DNA of 64,000 bases. It comes from Odontocerum albicorne (Eukaryota > Arthropoda > Insecta > Trichoptera > Odontoceridae). How positions within the stretch are numbered: position 1 is the stretch's first letter; every line of letters starts with the position of its first letter. Below, in pieces: positions 44,181-54,728 of this stretch. The notes under the pieces were generated by a model. The model saw only the letters and a list, made by a program, of their open reading frames with translations, made no database searches and was not told the DNA's origin. The translations under genes were made by a program, and so were the position numbers. The stretch is taken from NCBI GenBank assembly GCA_949825065.1, contig OX463848.1, positions 27,428,699 through 27,492,698 of the forward strand, given 5' to 3'.

Positions 44181-46299
44181 ACCAGTTACAAACACACATA
44201 CAAACAACACAGTAAATTTGAGCATAGTTTAATATAAACAAAAGCCTACCCGATATAAATCGTCAAACTCGTAAATTTTGATGACTATGTTAACACAGTA
44301 GTTGTAAACCATTGAGTGTGATCCTACGTCTTTGTGTTTATTTAAGATCTTCAGGACCCTCGTAAAGTGATCACAATTCACAATAAAATAAAATCAACAG
44401 GGGCGCTCTACCATCTCGGATAAATTTGCTAACACAAAAAAAACTGAACAATTGAGAATAATAGGCTTGTTTCATGTTTAAGTGCCGTAAAATTTATAAA
44501 TCATTGTGGAGCATTATTTTTCTTCTAACTTTATAGAAATATTAAATTATGTTTAATTTTTTTAGTAATAATATAACCTTTATTTTAGTCACTGTACTGG
44601 AAAGTGCAATGCAAAATAGGCCATAAATTTTAAACTATATGATTTTAATTATGATAAAATTTATTGTGTAAATTCCATTAATTCGGTTTTATTATAGTTA
44701 CCTTTATCGAACTCATCGTCACGAAAGTCAGTTCTGCTAAAGATCTCGAAACTCGATACGCGATAGTAAAATAGTACGAGTATTAGTGGAATTTACAACA
44801 TAAATTTTATCTCAGTCATCAATTTACAAAATCAATAAAAATAATAAAAATCACCCGAATTAAATATTACACGTATATTGCTATGTTACATCCACATCGA
44901 TGCCTAAGATACTGCCTTCTACCTTCAACATGAATTAGTATGTAATATTAATTCATTCGATTGCATTTTTTTGTAAATGTGAGAACTAATAAATTAGCAG
45001 TGCTTCAATCCAGGATGGTATTTGGATGCCCCTTATAATATGTAACTTTTTCTGTTACACCCTATAACTTGGAGAAACTTTATACACGAGTTACTGGTCT
45101 TCTGTGCAATCGAGGTACCACAGCTAGATATGTTATAATAATGACTTTGGGGCCATGGATAACAATAATATTGTGGAATTCACAAAGGGTAATTGATCAT
45201 AATTATTATTTTGTAGTTCCACAAAGTAAAGCCCGAAAAAATTATAAAATATAATTTCTATGACATAAAGGTAAGTGGTAACATGAAATATTAACAATCA
45301 TCACATATAAAAACACATTAAGTAAACATTTCAGATTTAAAAAATCCAACAAATATAAGAAAAATAAAGTACCGAGATCTCAAGCCATCAGATACCAAAA
45401 GTTAATATGAAATTAATAGCATCAAAAATTGAAGAATAGGTAATTTAAAAAAATTGGATGAGGAATAAAGCAAACTTGCATGCATATAATAGGCTTACGT
45501 GTTAGCAAATATTATATGATATATGTTAAACACCGTACTAGTTAAAGTAATTGTTGGTTAGCAAAATGTTCTGATAAAAAAAAATGTTTCTAGGCGAGCG
45601 CTTCATGTCAAATAATAAATGATGTGAAAGAGCACAAATAAATATATCTGTCCTGAATGCTAAAATACGCTGGAACATTTAAACTTCATTAACATCTTTA
45701 TACATGCTTAAACCCTAAGATATTACACACAGATACAACCACATCATCATCTCAATACTTGCTTGAAAATCATTTCCAACAACTCTTAATCAATATGCAA
45801 GTCTACATTATCCTTAACAGTTTCCGTAATCTTAATGTGAAATTTCATGGAAGTACGATTTTTCACAACCAGTAATTTTGTTATATGTACTTCAAACTAT
45901 TTGCATATAAAATGTTTTTTCATTTTGAAAAATAGATGGAAGTTTATATTATAAAAAGGTTTAAAACAAACATGGTTTGGGCATATAAAACGAATTAACG
46001 AAGAAATATGCAATGGTCTGGATTATATACAGTTTACTATCCTTAATTGAAATCCTGGTTTTAAACACACTTTCAAACATAATTTTTGTTCAAAAAGTCT
46101 TATGAGGTGCCTTTTATGAAGTAAAAAACCGGTGTTTCTTGAGGTGATATTATATTAGGAAATAGCGTCTTCGGTTTAAATATTTATTCTTATAAAAAAG
46201 TAAGTTCACTTTTATTTCAATCAACGCACAAGATTGGAAAATATGTTTTTAATAATTATTACCCACGTTATACAATGTATTACTTGGAGCGGAGTGTTT
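44181..46299. other. AT-rich DNA containing one member of a dispersed repeat
   Basis: 44915-45030 ('tagtatgtaatattaattc', 'gattgcat', 'cagtgcttcaatccaggatgg') has a homologue at 49850-49960 ('gagtaggtaatattaataaa', 'gaatgcat', 'cagtgctacaaccctggac'). The repeat family was not identified; it may be a LINE 3' UTR. Nothing else was recognised. Confidence 0.45.
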
Positions 46300-46620
46300 C
46301 ACAGGAGGGAAACGTAAATGTGGAAAAATACTAAAGGAAACCGAATAAATGCTGTTGAAATGCACCTAGATACGGAAGGGAGGGGGGTGGAGGGATCTAT
46401 GACCGAGCACGGAATGAAGTAATTTGGGATAAATGAAGAAGAGCAGTCTGATATAGTTTGAGCATGTAGAATGAATGAAAAATTACTAACAAAATAAATA
46501 TGAGGGGAATGTGTGATAGAGGAAGATCAAGGAAATTATGGCAGAATTAAGTGTATGATATTTTGAAAAGAGGAAATATAAAAGTAGAGAAGTCTGGCTC
46601 TCTGTCTTCTCTCTGAAAAA
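46300..46620 (+). pseudogene. RTE-like LINE C-terminal fragment, highly decayed
   Basis: Pieces read 'RARNEVIWDK', 'LSM*NE*KI' and 'CDRGRSRKLWQN', in the order of the LINE block 'RVRNEVIR...WFGHVERMNE..LTK.IY....DGRVGRGRPRK.Y'. Many stops are present. Confidence 0.5.
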
Positions 46621-46764
46621 GAAAAATTTGAGAGAAATAAGATATCAAAAGTTTTGGACTCGTCACCTAACATCCTTACTGTGAAGATACACTTCACATC
46701 GATGTGCATACCCTGCATATACATGAAGAATGGTCGCTTCGGTGGGTATACCCTGCATATACTA

Positions 46765-48048
46765 GGTTAGTCAAAAAGTTTTGAAAGCGGAAATGAAAAT
46801 ACATTTTTTTTGGGGGGAAATCACTTTTATTGCTCAGTATAGTCTCCCATAAGATCAATACACTTGGTCCAACGATCTTCCAACTTTGTTGTCCCATCAC
46901 GGAAGTGACTTTCTGGAAGGCCTGCAAAATACTCATCTACGACGGCAATAACCTCTTCGTTTGATGAAAAATGCTTTCCACGAAGGATTTTTTTGAGGTG
47001 TGAGAACAGCCATAAGTCAGAGGGAGCTAAATCTGGCGAATAGGGTGGATGCTGCAACAATTCGTACCCCAATTTACTGATTTTCGCGATGGTTTTTTGA
47101 GCTGTGTGAGCAGGTGCATTGTCTTGATGAAAAATTATTTTTTTCTTCTGCAAACCGGGTCTTTTTTCACAACTTTTTTCATCCAACTGGTCCAAAAGGT
47201 CACAATAATAATCAGAGTTGATTGTCTTACCAGTTTGGAGATAATCTATCAATAAAATTCCTTTTGCATTAAAAAAACTGACGCTAACACCTTCTTGGCC
47301 GATTTCTGGACACGAACTCGTTTCGGAGCCAAAGTGCCTGGTTCACACCACTCCTTAGCCTCTTGTTTTGATTCAGGATTATGGTGGTAGACCCAAGTCT
47401 CATCCATAGTGATGAATCGACGCAGAAAATCCTTTTTATCCTTTCGAAATTGCTCCAAATGTTGCTCAGAAAGTCGCATTCGAACGTGTTTTTGTTGCAT
47501 TGTTAGCAAATGCGGCAAGTATTGTGCACACAGTTTTTTGAAACCCAAAACTTCAGCCAAAATATACCATGTTGTTCCATGTGAGATGCCTATGGTGTCA
47601 GCTATCACATCCACAGTCGATCGATGATCTTCCAAAACCATATCCTGTATTTTCGCTATGATTTCTGGTGTTAATGCACTTTTTGGACGTCCTGAGCGTG
47701 GATTGTCTTCAACGCTTGTACGGCCATGCTTAAACTCCAAAACCCATCGGTGAACGGTTGGAAATGAAGGAGAAGACTCCTTTAATACTTTCAGCATCTT
47801 TGCATGGATCTCGGTAGGCGATAAACCTTCCAAAACAAAGAATTTAATCACTGCACGATATTCGGATTTTTCCATTGTTAAAAAATACACTGACACGTCA
47901 ACTTCAAATGGCTTGTAAACAAAGAATGAATTGACAGATCGAAATGAAATTTTGAGTACGTTCTTATGAAAGATGAAATATTAAAATGGCGAAATTTTGG
48001 TTTTTCTACTGCTCCATAGATGTCGCTTTCAAAACTTTTTGACTAACC
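46765..48048 (-). mobile_element. Mariner element (copy 6), 1284 bp, nearly intact
   Basis: The terminal inverted repeats GGTTAGTCAAAAAGTTTTG...CG are identical over 25 bp at both ends, with TA duplications at 46763-46764 and 48049-48050. The length is standard for a full mariner. Little divergence between the ends suggests recent insertion. Confidence 0.95.
46827..47875 (-). pseudogene. Mariner transposase (DD34D), full length with one frameshift
   Basis: ATG at 47875 (MEKSEYRAV) opens a near-normal protein of about 348 codons. Paired helix-turn-helix regions span residues 1-110 ('SVEDNPRSGRPKSALTPEI', 'GISHGTTWYILAEVLGF'), then the catalytic triad: 'FITMDETWVYHH', 'IIFHQDNAPAHT' and 'SPDLAPSDLWLF', the last two aspartates with 34 residues between them. 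The only break is at a run of seven T (sense; 47277-47271): the first frame ends shortly after 'VLASVF', while the rest continues one base back as 'NAKGILLIDYLQTGKTINS' and ends at 46827. A GTG eight codons upstream also opens the frame but the ATG fits the family. Confidence 0.9.
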
Positions 48049-48070
48049 TAGTATAGTATATGAAAACATG

Positions 48071-48139
48071 TTGTTACTTGAGTTGGCTAAATGTTATTAC
48101 TTGAGTTGGCTAAATGCTGTAACTTGAGTTGGCTAAATG
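48071..48139. repeat. Three-copy tandem repeat beside mariner copy 6
   Basis: 'acttgagttggctaaatg' occurs three times at spacing of about 24-25 bp. Confidence 0.9.
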
Positions 48140-48713
48140 AAAATTACGATAAAATTAAAGATTTGTTTTATTTTTTCCATCAACAAAAGAATAAAAATAA
48201 ATTATCGTTACAAAATTTTTAGACAAAATAATTAAAAAATAACCAAGATTGACACTCCTTTTACATTTCCAAGTATTCCCCAGATCTTTAATACGGTTAG
48301 AATATTACGAATCTTTTCGTATTTCCCTTATCCTGGCAAGGATACGGATGGAATGCCGTTCCACTTTACGATATTACCATTAACGTCCTGTTCTACAAGT
48401 GTTCGATAAAACCCACGAGTCGGCCTTTCATGGTTCGTAAGTTTAACCTCTTACTGCGATGGTCAATCCACGATTTTGTCCTAACTAACAGTTAATTTTA
48501 TTTGTAAATTTATTTTTCCCATTGTTATTTACGAAATGGAAATCGATTTTACTTGAAGTTTTCTAAAAAAACCTTTTTTCTTTGATTTTTATTATTTTAG
48601 TTACCATACTTTACATTGATGATTTCCAACGTTTTCCCTTTTTTTCCCAAAACTGCTTACCTAGCTTTTTTTGACCCAATGTAAGTAATACCTAACTGCA
48701 CTGAAAAACATTT
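48140..48713. other. AT-rich DNA, nothing recognised
   Basis: No repeats or coding signals could be supported. Confidence 0.5.
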
Positions 48714-48918
48714 ATTTTATTGTATTATACTTTCATTGTACACAGTACAATCTGGCGTGCTTATTGTCACGTAGCAATCTCTTCTAATTAACAAGGAAAA
48801 CGTTAAAGATACCTTAAGTGAAACCATAGTGGAATTCTTTTAAAAACTCGGTTCTAACAAATCGGATTTACCACCCGGTTGGAAGTTGAGCGTCTTACTA
48901 ACTAGGCCATGGAGGTCA
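48714..48918 (-). mobile_element. SINE-A copy, antisense
   Basis: The complete layout is tail 'tattgtattatactttcattgtacacag', then 'atctggcgtgcttattgtcacgtagcaatctcttc', a 'ttaaagataccttaagtgaaacc' body and a head ending 'actaactaggccatgg'. The B-box is damaged by a deletion. Confidence 0.75.
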
Positions 48919-50097
48919 TTTTGTATGGCAAGTGATCGGTATCGGTAAAAAATATGAAACAAAAAAAAAAACAAGCGACCATAGCAAATCGATTGAAAAG
49001 AGATTGTCTACACCATCGTTGTGCAACATCGGTAGATGCGGGAATACCAGCGGAACGGCATTGTATTGTATTACGAAAGTGTTCTTAGTGCTAACTGTCT
49101 GCCCTCCCTTACTTACTTGGTGGTCCTAGTTTTGTCACATCAGTGGTGTTGCCAGCTCTTCATCAAGTCATTCAAGATATCATAAAAAAATATCATTGAA
49201 TGATCTTACTGTCATTTCAACAATTTACTGAAAGAAAAAAAACATTTTACCCAATTTTTGGGTAATTAACCCTGATTGGGGAAGCACTGTTCTATATAGT
49301 TAACATTTTGAAAGATTTACTCAATACATGTTGAATTTCACAGGGTAACCTTTATCAGTATCTTAGACAAAAAGCCTGAAGACGATTTCGTTGTTTAATA
49401 TACACAGATTTCGACTTTAGGAGGTGTCTGAAGAAAACCTCAGTCAAATGAATCTTCATGGGAAAACGAAAGCAATTATTAACCTTGAATTGCTAATAAT
49501 TTTTAACAATCAGTCAGCGAATAAAAATAGAAGATTTGTTAAGGCTACATAGGTTAGGTATATTTGAAGAATAACGACGCGTCTCTATAAACCACCAATA
49601 AAATAATATTATTAGATAATGTCAAATATGGTGTAAGAAGGCTGAATATATTCATTGAAAATGTCTTACAAAAAGAGTTAAAAAACGAAGAGAAAAAAGT
49701 AAGTAGAGATTTAGAATACAATTAAAACATTTTATTTAGAGTTTTCATAAATTTCCTAAATTGATAAAAAAGGAAATAAAAAATCGTCTTAATTGGAAAT
49801 CATATTGGTATGTAACATTTTAATCGGTGTTGTTAGCTTCGTCTTCCCTTTTAGCACGAATGAGTAGGTAATATTAATAAATTGGAATGCATTTTAAAGA
49901 AATGCGAAAACAGGAATTATTGACCAATCAATCATCAGTGCTACAACCCTGGACTGTTTTTGGTTACCTTCAAGAGATGTAGCCTCTTCTATTTGTCAGT
50001 GGCATCACTTTTTCAACTTATTGGTCTCAAAGCATGACATTTCACATCCAATCCATCGATATCTTAAAACCAGTTTACTGATTTTTGTACAGTAATT
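48919..50097. other. AT-rich DNA with the second member of the 44.9-kb repeat
   Basis: 49850-49990 is homologous to 44915-45030. A GC-richer patch at 49010-49160 includes 'cagtggtgttgcc', unassigned. No gene was recognised. Confidence 0.4.
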
Positions 50098-50190
50098 TTC
50101 CCTTAAGACCTCATAAACATATTTCTGGTTAGTGAGGAGGGATTGTCACATGGCAATAATCCCACAAGTGTGTGCTGTATACAAAAAAAC
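50098..50190 (+). mobile_element. SINE-A tail fragment, sense
   Basis: 'ttaagacctcataaacatatttctggttag', 'attgtcacatggcaataatccc' and 'gctgtatacaa' follow the SINE-A body and tail in sense order. The head is missing. Confidence 0.6.
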
Positions 50191-50214
50191 TGTTATATGT
50201 TACATGATTCGGTT

Positions 50215-50340
50215 GGGCACTATATAGCTGCCAGGCGTGATTTGTTTAATAATAGTGGGGTGGAGTCCCATGTTAGGACGCTAATGAGGAGAGTTTGCTG
50301 TCCCTAACTCTCCTCAAACGGCGCTATATAAAATTTTCCG
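50215..50340 (+). mobile_element. Possible LINE 3' end
   Basis: The final part 'ctctcctcaaacggcgctatata' resembles the 3' end of the CR1-like copy at 52070-52610 ('gctcactaaacggtgctatagaa'). The upstream frame has no firm motif. Confidence 0.35.
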
Positions 50341-50934
50341 TTAATTAATTAATTAAAATATTATTTTTAAAGAATTTTAAAAATTTAAAGTCAGATTAAA
50401 TTAAATGAATGTTTCTTTTTTCGTCTTTTCCTTTTCACTTTTTTCGTCTGCTCTTTTTCCATATGTTCTCATTTTCCGCTTTAAGTTACAAGTTGTTACT
50501 TAAAACACACCACACAAAGCCTTTTCCCTTTACACACATCAGATATTTTCAATACAAGAATATTAAGGAAATAACTTAAAAGCATTTCTCTTCCGCTCCC
50601 AGACACAATGCGTTGTTAGACGAAACTGAGTCGTTGTTTAAACCGTTCCTCGGGTCTTATATTCGAAGAGCTTTTATGTTCACCAGGCACTTAGCTTTTC
50701 TTTTTTTTGTATTTCGTGTCTTTGATATGAAAGCTTTCATCGTATTACATGATTTTTTCACGGGAAAAAGTCCATTTCCAAAAGTAAAATTAAAAAAATA
50801 CTGTCATTGTTTGATTTAATGTTTATTATCACTTATTTTATATTTTAGTTAACAGCTTTGTTTACAAAAAATGTACTTTGTTCTAGTTTTAATATTTGAT
50901 CAGTTTTAAAGATAAGATTTTTTTAATTAGGAGA
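50341..50934. other. AT-rich DNA, nothing recognised
   Basis: The 68-codon frame at 50613-50819 is Phe- and Lys-rich with no domain and is judged a chance frame. Confidence 0.45.
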
Positions 50935-51005
50935 AAAAACCATGCTCTTCAATATGTGTACATCGCCAATTTTGATATATTAATGGGTACCAAACGAACG
51001 AATGA
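50935..51005 (+). mobile_element. SINE-B tail fragment, sense
   Basis: 'catgctcttcaatatgtgt', 'cgccaattttgatatattaa' and 'gggtaccaaacgaacgaatg' match the SINE-B tail seen antisense at 2255 and 2935. Confidence 0.5.
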
Positions 51006-51499
51006 ATGGTATCGCTGAATATATGCCTATACGCTACTTCTCCAAAATTTTCTATCCATTGCCGCTTGCCGTCACGTTAAGCCTTCCATTTTACATATGT
51101 ACGAGTATATCATTCACCCAGCATGCCTTAAATCACTTTCTAGGCCTTTTAATTCCTCTTGGGAACTACAAGATCAGTATATGGCCAACGATTGTTCGCG
51201 GTTCTGGTTTAGTCCTGCCCAACTCTATTTCAAAAACTTGATGGTCCTAATTATGTTTATGAGCTTTGTTTGAGAGCAAGTTCGTTCATTGCGTTTGCGG
51301 TGTTTAAGTGTAGTCCGCGTACGAAATTTATATAAGGTTTTTATCGTTTCCTTTTAAGAAATATTACTCTTTTCATAATTTTATATAAATTTAAACATGC
51401 AAATTATAAAATAATATTTTGAGATATATTTAATCAAATTAAAAGTTATTAAAATTATCTCAACCAATTAAACGTGCGCTCTTTATAAAAACATTTTAA
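51006..51499. other. AT-rich DNA, nothing recognised
   Basis: One TACGAGTA motif lies near 51099. No gene or repeat could be supported. Confidence 0.45.
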
Positions 51500-51706
51500 A
51501 CTTAGTATAGTAGATAGTCAAATATTTTCTATTTCGGAGGTATCAAATTCGATTCTCGTTGGCGCCCGTTTTTTCTAAATGGATTAGGATCTGACTCTCA
51601 CCTAAAGTATCTTAGCACATTTCTGATGGTTCGGAAAAGATTGTCACATGGCTAAAGTCCTACCAGATTATTTGGTATACAATGAAAGTGAAATAAAATA
51701 CAAAAT
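51500..51706 (+). mobile_element. SINE-A copy, sense
   Basis: The head is degraded but keeps 'tttcggaggtatcaaattcgattctcgttgg'-type B-box sequence. The body 'tcacctaaagtatcttagcacatttctgatgg' and tail 'gattgtcacatggc..aagtcctaccag...tatacaatgaaagtg' end in AATAAAAT. Confidence 0.65.
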
Positions 51707-52069
51707 CTTCATTGTAAATTGTTTCTTTTTTCTTTTCGTCATTGGTATTAGTTCAGGTGATGAGAAGTGCAAAAAATTATGGGGCAGATATTTTAATAGA
51801 ATTTATTGCATTGAAATTTAGACGTAATGTAGAACACAACAGAAATAAAGCAATAATAAACCAACATCAGAAAATACTTTATTACTTAAGGCGGCCTTTT
51901 CAGCCTTTCTTTGTTTTGTAAAGCTGACAATGGCTCTAATGAATCAAAATCGTTGTTATAAATTCTACAACAAAGTTAATATAAGAAATGTAGTTAGTCC
52001 GAATAACTGATTAAAATATGATGATGTATGTTGTGTAACCGTTATATTTATTTAGGTTTTTCTTATTCA
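51707..52069. other. AT-rich DNA, nothing recognised
   Basis: No signal could be supported. Confidence 0.45.
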
Positions 52070-52610
52070 CAATATTCTAGATTCCAGTCTATTTTCCATG
52101 CAGTTGCTAGGCTTATATATGATAGTCATAAATATTGTTGTAATAGTCCGTTAAAACTCTACACTGTTTTTAGTGTTGTGAACGGATTGATTTAAAACGT
52201 TTTCTTGTTGTGTTTAAGTCGCTTTATGGGATATCGCTGTCTGAGAGATGTTCCTTCGAAGAGAAGTAGAACCTATAACCTAATAAGCCCGCCAGATTGA
52301 ATTGCAATAAAAGTGTTAAATAAATAAATAAACCTATAGTATAAGTTGATTTTTTCTTTATCTAATAAATCGGTTGTTCCAAATCGATTCAATAGGGTGG
52401 CGTTTTATGAAACCGCTTTTGTCGTGGCAGGTCCTGTAGCGTTTAATGGTCTGCCTCTCAATATTAGATGTATGGGTGGCGTGTGCAGCTTTAAGAAGCA
52501 CTGCAAGTGAACCCTCTTTGAAATCTCAACATTTATAAGTGTGTTCGAATTATGAGTTGGAGCGCTCACTAAACGGTGCTATAGAAATCGCTCTTCTTCT
52601 TCTTCCCAGT
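52070..52610 (+). pseudogene. CR1/L2-type LINE reverse-transcriptase C-terminal fragment (copy 2)
   Basis: Reads 'FHAVARLIYDSHKYCCNSPL', then 'YRCLRDVPSKRS', 'VVPNRFNRVAFYETAFVVAG' and 'PVAFNGLPLNIR'. It aligns with the copy at 7045-7470 and ends near a (CTT)n run at about 52590-52605, consistent with the microsatellite-like 3' ends of this LINE class. It is interrupted by a 53-bp insertion at 52278-52330. A convergent RTE-type LINE fragment starts only a few bases after its end. Confidence 0.75.
52278..52330 (+). mobile_element. 53-bp 5'-truncated retroposon tail with 8-bp target duplication
   Basis: The insert carries 'aataagcccgccagattg' and ends in (AAAT)n. It is flanked by identical AACCTATA (52270-52277 and 52331-52338). 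The homologous LINE copy at 7045-7470 lacks it. The 'aataagcccgccag.ttg' phrase is the same as in the SINE-A tail. Confidence 0.85.
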
Positions 52611-52616
52611 GTCATG

Positions 52617-53021
52617 TCAGGTCCCCCCAACGTTGAATATCTGAGAGTAGACATCTTTATCTCCAGCAGCCCGAAAAACATTTCCAACGCCCCTTATGCC
52701 AGTCCAATCACGTATATTGCGGAGCCAGAAGATTTGCCTCCTGCCAACACCTCTTCGGCCTTCTCTTTTGCCTTGGATGATCAGGTGCAGTAATTTGTAC
52801 TTTGCTCCTCTAAGTACATCACCCAAGTAGGACACCTTTTGGATTTTAATATTAGCCAGCAACTCTGGATCAACTTTGGCTCTTTGAAGAACCCTTGTGT
52901 TGCTGACCATATCCGTCCAGGGTATCCGTAGCATTCTCCGATGCATCCACATTTCGAATGCTTCCAGTCGGTTCATACTACTAACTTTGAGGGTCCATGA
53001 TTCTACTCCATGCAATAACAC
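52617..53021 (-). pseudogene. RTE-type LINE C-terminal fragment, open 134 codons
   Basis: The minus-strand frame has 'LLHGVESWTLKVSSMNRLEA', 'FEMWMHRRMLRIPWTDMVSN', 'RVLQRAKVDPELL', 'KYKLLHLIIQGKREGRRGVG' and 'RRQIFWLRNIRDWTG'. It matches the C-terminal region of insect RTE-type endonuclease-reverse transcriptases ('LYG.E.WTL....RL.AFE.W..RRMLRIPWT..V.N..VL.R', 'L.QLIIQGKI.GRRG.GRR..SWL.NLR'). No stops interrupt it, so it is younger than the other LINE pieces here. A (ATT)n tract (53034-53054) borders its truncated 5' side. Confidence 0.85.
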
Positions 53022-53191
53022 TGAGAAATGGTTATATTATTATTATTATTATTACGACCATTACCAAGTTTTAAAAAATACAATATTTTTTTTATTTTAC
53101 GAGTGTAAAGTTATTTTAAATATTATACAAACATTTGCCAAAGGCAATACCCATGTAAAAAAATATATCTTAATAATTAATCTTATTTTTA

Positions 53192-53382
53192 TATTATTGT
53201 ATTACACTTTCGTTGTACACAGTATAACCTGGCGGGCTCATTGTCATTAAGCAATATTTTCCAACTAATCAGAAATATGTTAAAGAGGTCTTTTTTCTTT
53301 CAAATCTTGGTTCCAATGGAAATCGAACCAGCAACATCCAGGTCGAGAGACAAGCGTCTTACCAACCAAGCCTCGGAGGTCT
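53192..53382 (-). mobile_element. SINE-A copy, antisense, well preserved
   Basis: 'tattgtattacactttcgttgtacacag', 'aacctggcgggctcattgtc', 'ttccaactaatcagaaatatgttaaag', B-box 'ggaaatcgaacc' and A-box area 'ttaccaaccaagcctcgg'. It is one of the cleaner copies. Confidence 0.8.
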
Positions 53383-53456
53383 TCGATGTATTATAACTAT
53401 GAACTTACTTAATTTTATTTTCCAGCGTGTAATTTTTTTTAATAATCTTAATATTA

Positions 53457-54726
53457 GGTCCTTACATATGAAATTGGCGTTTTGCCGTACTGGCAACTTT
53501 GATCTCAAATATCTTCTCTTTGGTTAGGAATTCCAAATTCAAATTTATACAGCTATTTACTCAAGTATTTGTGTTTCGAAAATTATAATTCATTTGTTTT
53601 TTCCTCAATTGTTTTTTTTTCTTTGCGTCACTCAGTTTACAAAATGGAAAACTTGAAATATCGCGTTATTTACGAGTACGAGTTCCACCGTGGCACCAGT
53701 GCTGCAGAAACGGCTCGAAGGATTAATGATGTGTATGGCGACGGTGCCGCAAAAGAAAACACAGTGCGTTTTTGGTTCCAACGTTTTCGTTCTGGAAATT
53801 TCGACCTGCAGAACAAGCCCCGTGGAGAAAGTTGATAATGAAGAATTGAAGGCTATTGTGGAAGCGGATCCATCGCAAACCACGTCCGAGTTAGCTGCAG
53901 GCTGCGGTGTTAGTGATAAAACTGTTTTAATCCACTTGAAGCAAATTGGGAAGGTGAAAAAGCTTGAAAGGTGGGTACCTCACGAATTGAGTGAAGCAAA
54001 TCAACAAACGCGCGTTGACTGCTGCGTTGCATTACTCAACCGGCACAATAATGAAGGGATTTTGAATCGAATCATTACCTGTGATGAAAAGTGGATCCTG
54101 TATGATAATCGGAAGCGCTCATCGCAATGGCTGAACCCTGCCGAACCAGCCAAACCATGCCCCAAGCGAAAATTGACTCCAAAAAAGTTACTTGTGAGCG
54201 TTTGGTGGACTAGTGCTGGTGTCGTTCACTACAGCTTTCTTAAATCTGGCCAGACGATTACGGCAGATGTCTATTGTCAGCAACTGCAAACCATGATGGA
54301 AAAGCTAGCTGCTAAACAACCGAGGCTGGTTAATCGCTCTAGGCCACTGCTGCTTCATGATAACGCTAGACCACACACTGCACAACAGACGGCTACCAAA
54401 TTAGAAGAGCTTCAATTGGAATGTCTAAGACATCCACCGTACTCTCCGGACCTTGCCCCAACAGATTACTATTTTTTTCGAAATTTGGATAACTTCTTGC
54501 AAGGGAAAAAATTCAACTCCGATGGGGCAGTCCAAACCGACTTCAAAGATTTTATTGATTCCCGTCCGAATGGTTTTTTTAGTAAAGGGATCGATGAACT
54601 ACCTATGAGATGGCAAAAGTGCATAGATAGCAATGGTACATACTTTGATTAAATAAATATATTATATTAAAAAAAAATCAACTTTATGTCCTCCCAAACA
54701 AAACGCCAATTTCATATGTAAGGACC
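53457..54726 (+). mobile_element. Mariner element (copy 7), 1270 bp, Hsmar1/cecropia type
   Basis: Both ends are GGTCCTTACATATGAAATTG (identical over about 27 bp) with TA at 53455-53456 and 54727-54728. Length and ends are intact, suggesting a fairly recent insertion. Confidence 0.95.
53644..54652 (+). pseudogene. Hsmar1/SETMAR-like mariner transposase, one early lesion
   Basis: ATG at 53644 starts MENLKYRVIYEYEFHRGTSA. The first helix-turn-helix continues to 'FDLQNKPRGES' and stops at about 53835. A second frame takes over at 'KVDNEELKAIVEADPSQTTS' and runs without stop to 54652. Landmarks are 'HLKQIGKVKKLERWVPHEL' (the region conserved in SETMAR), 'CDEKWILYDNRKRSSQWL', 'LLLHDNARPHTAQ', 'HPPYSPDLAPTDYYFF' and the C-terminus 'RWQKCIDSNGTYFD'. 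All three catalytic aspartates are kept in the DD34D spacing. The lesion is a short deletion with frame change in the linker after the 'PRG' AT-hook-like motif. Otherwise the gene is complete, about 340 codons. Confidence 0.92.
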
Positions 54727-54728
54727 TA

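Noticed and set aside
50613..50819. 68-codon plus-strand frame
   Set aside because: Phe-rich and low complexity, with no homologous motif, so probably chance.
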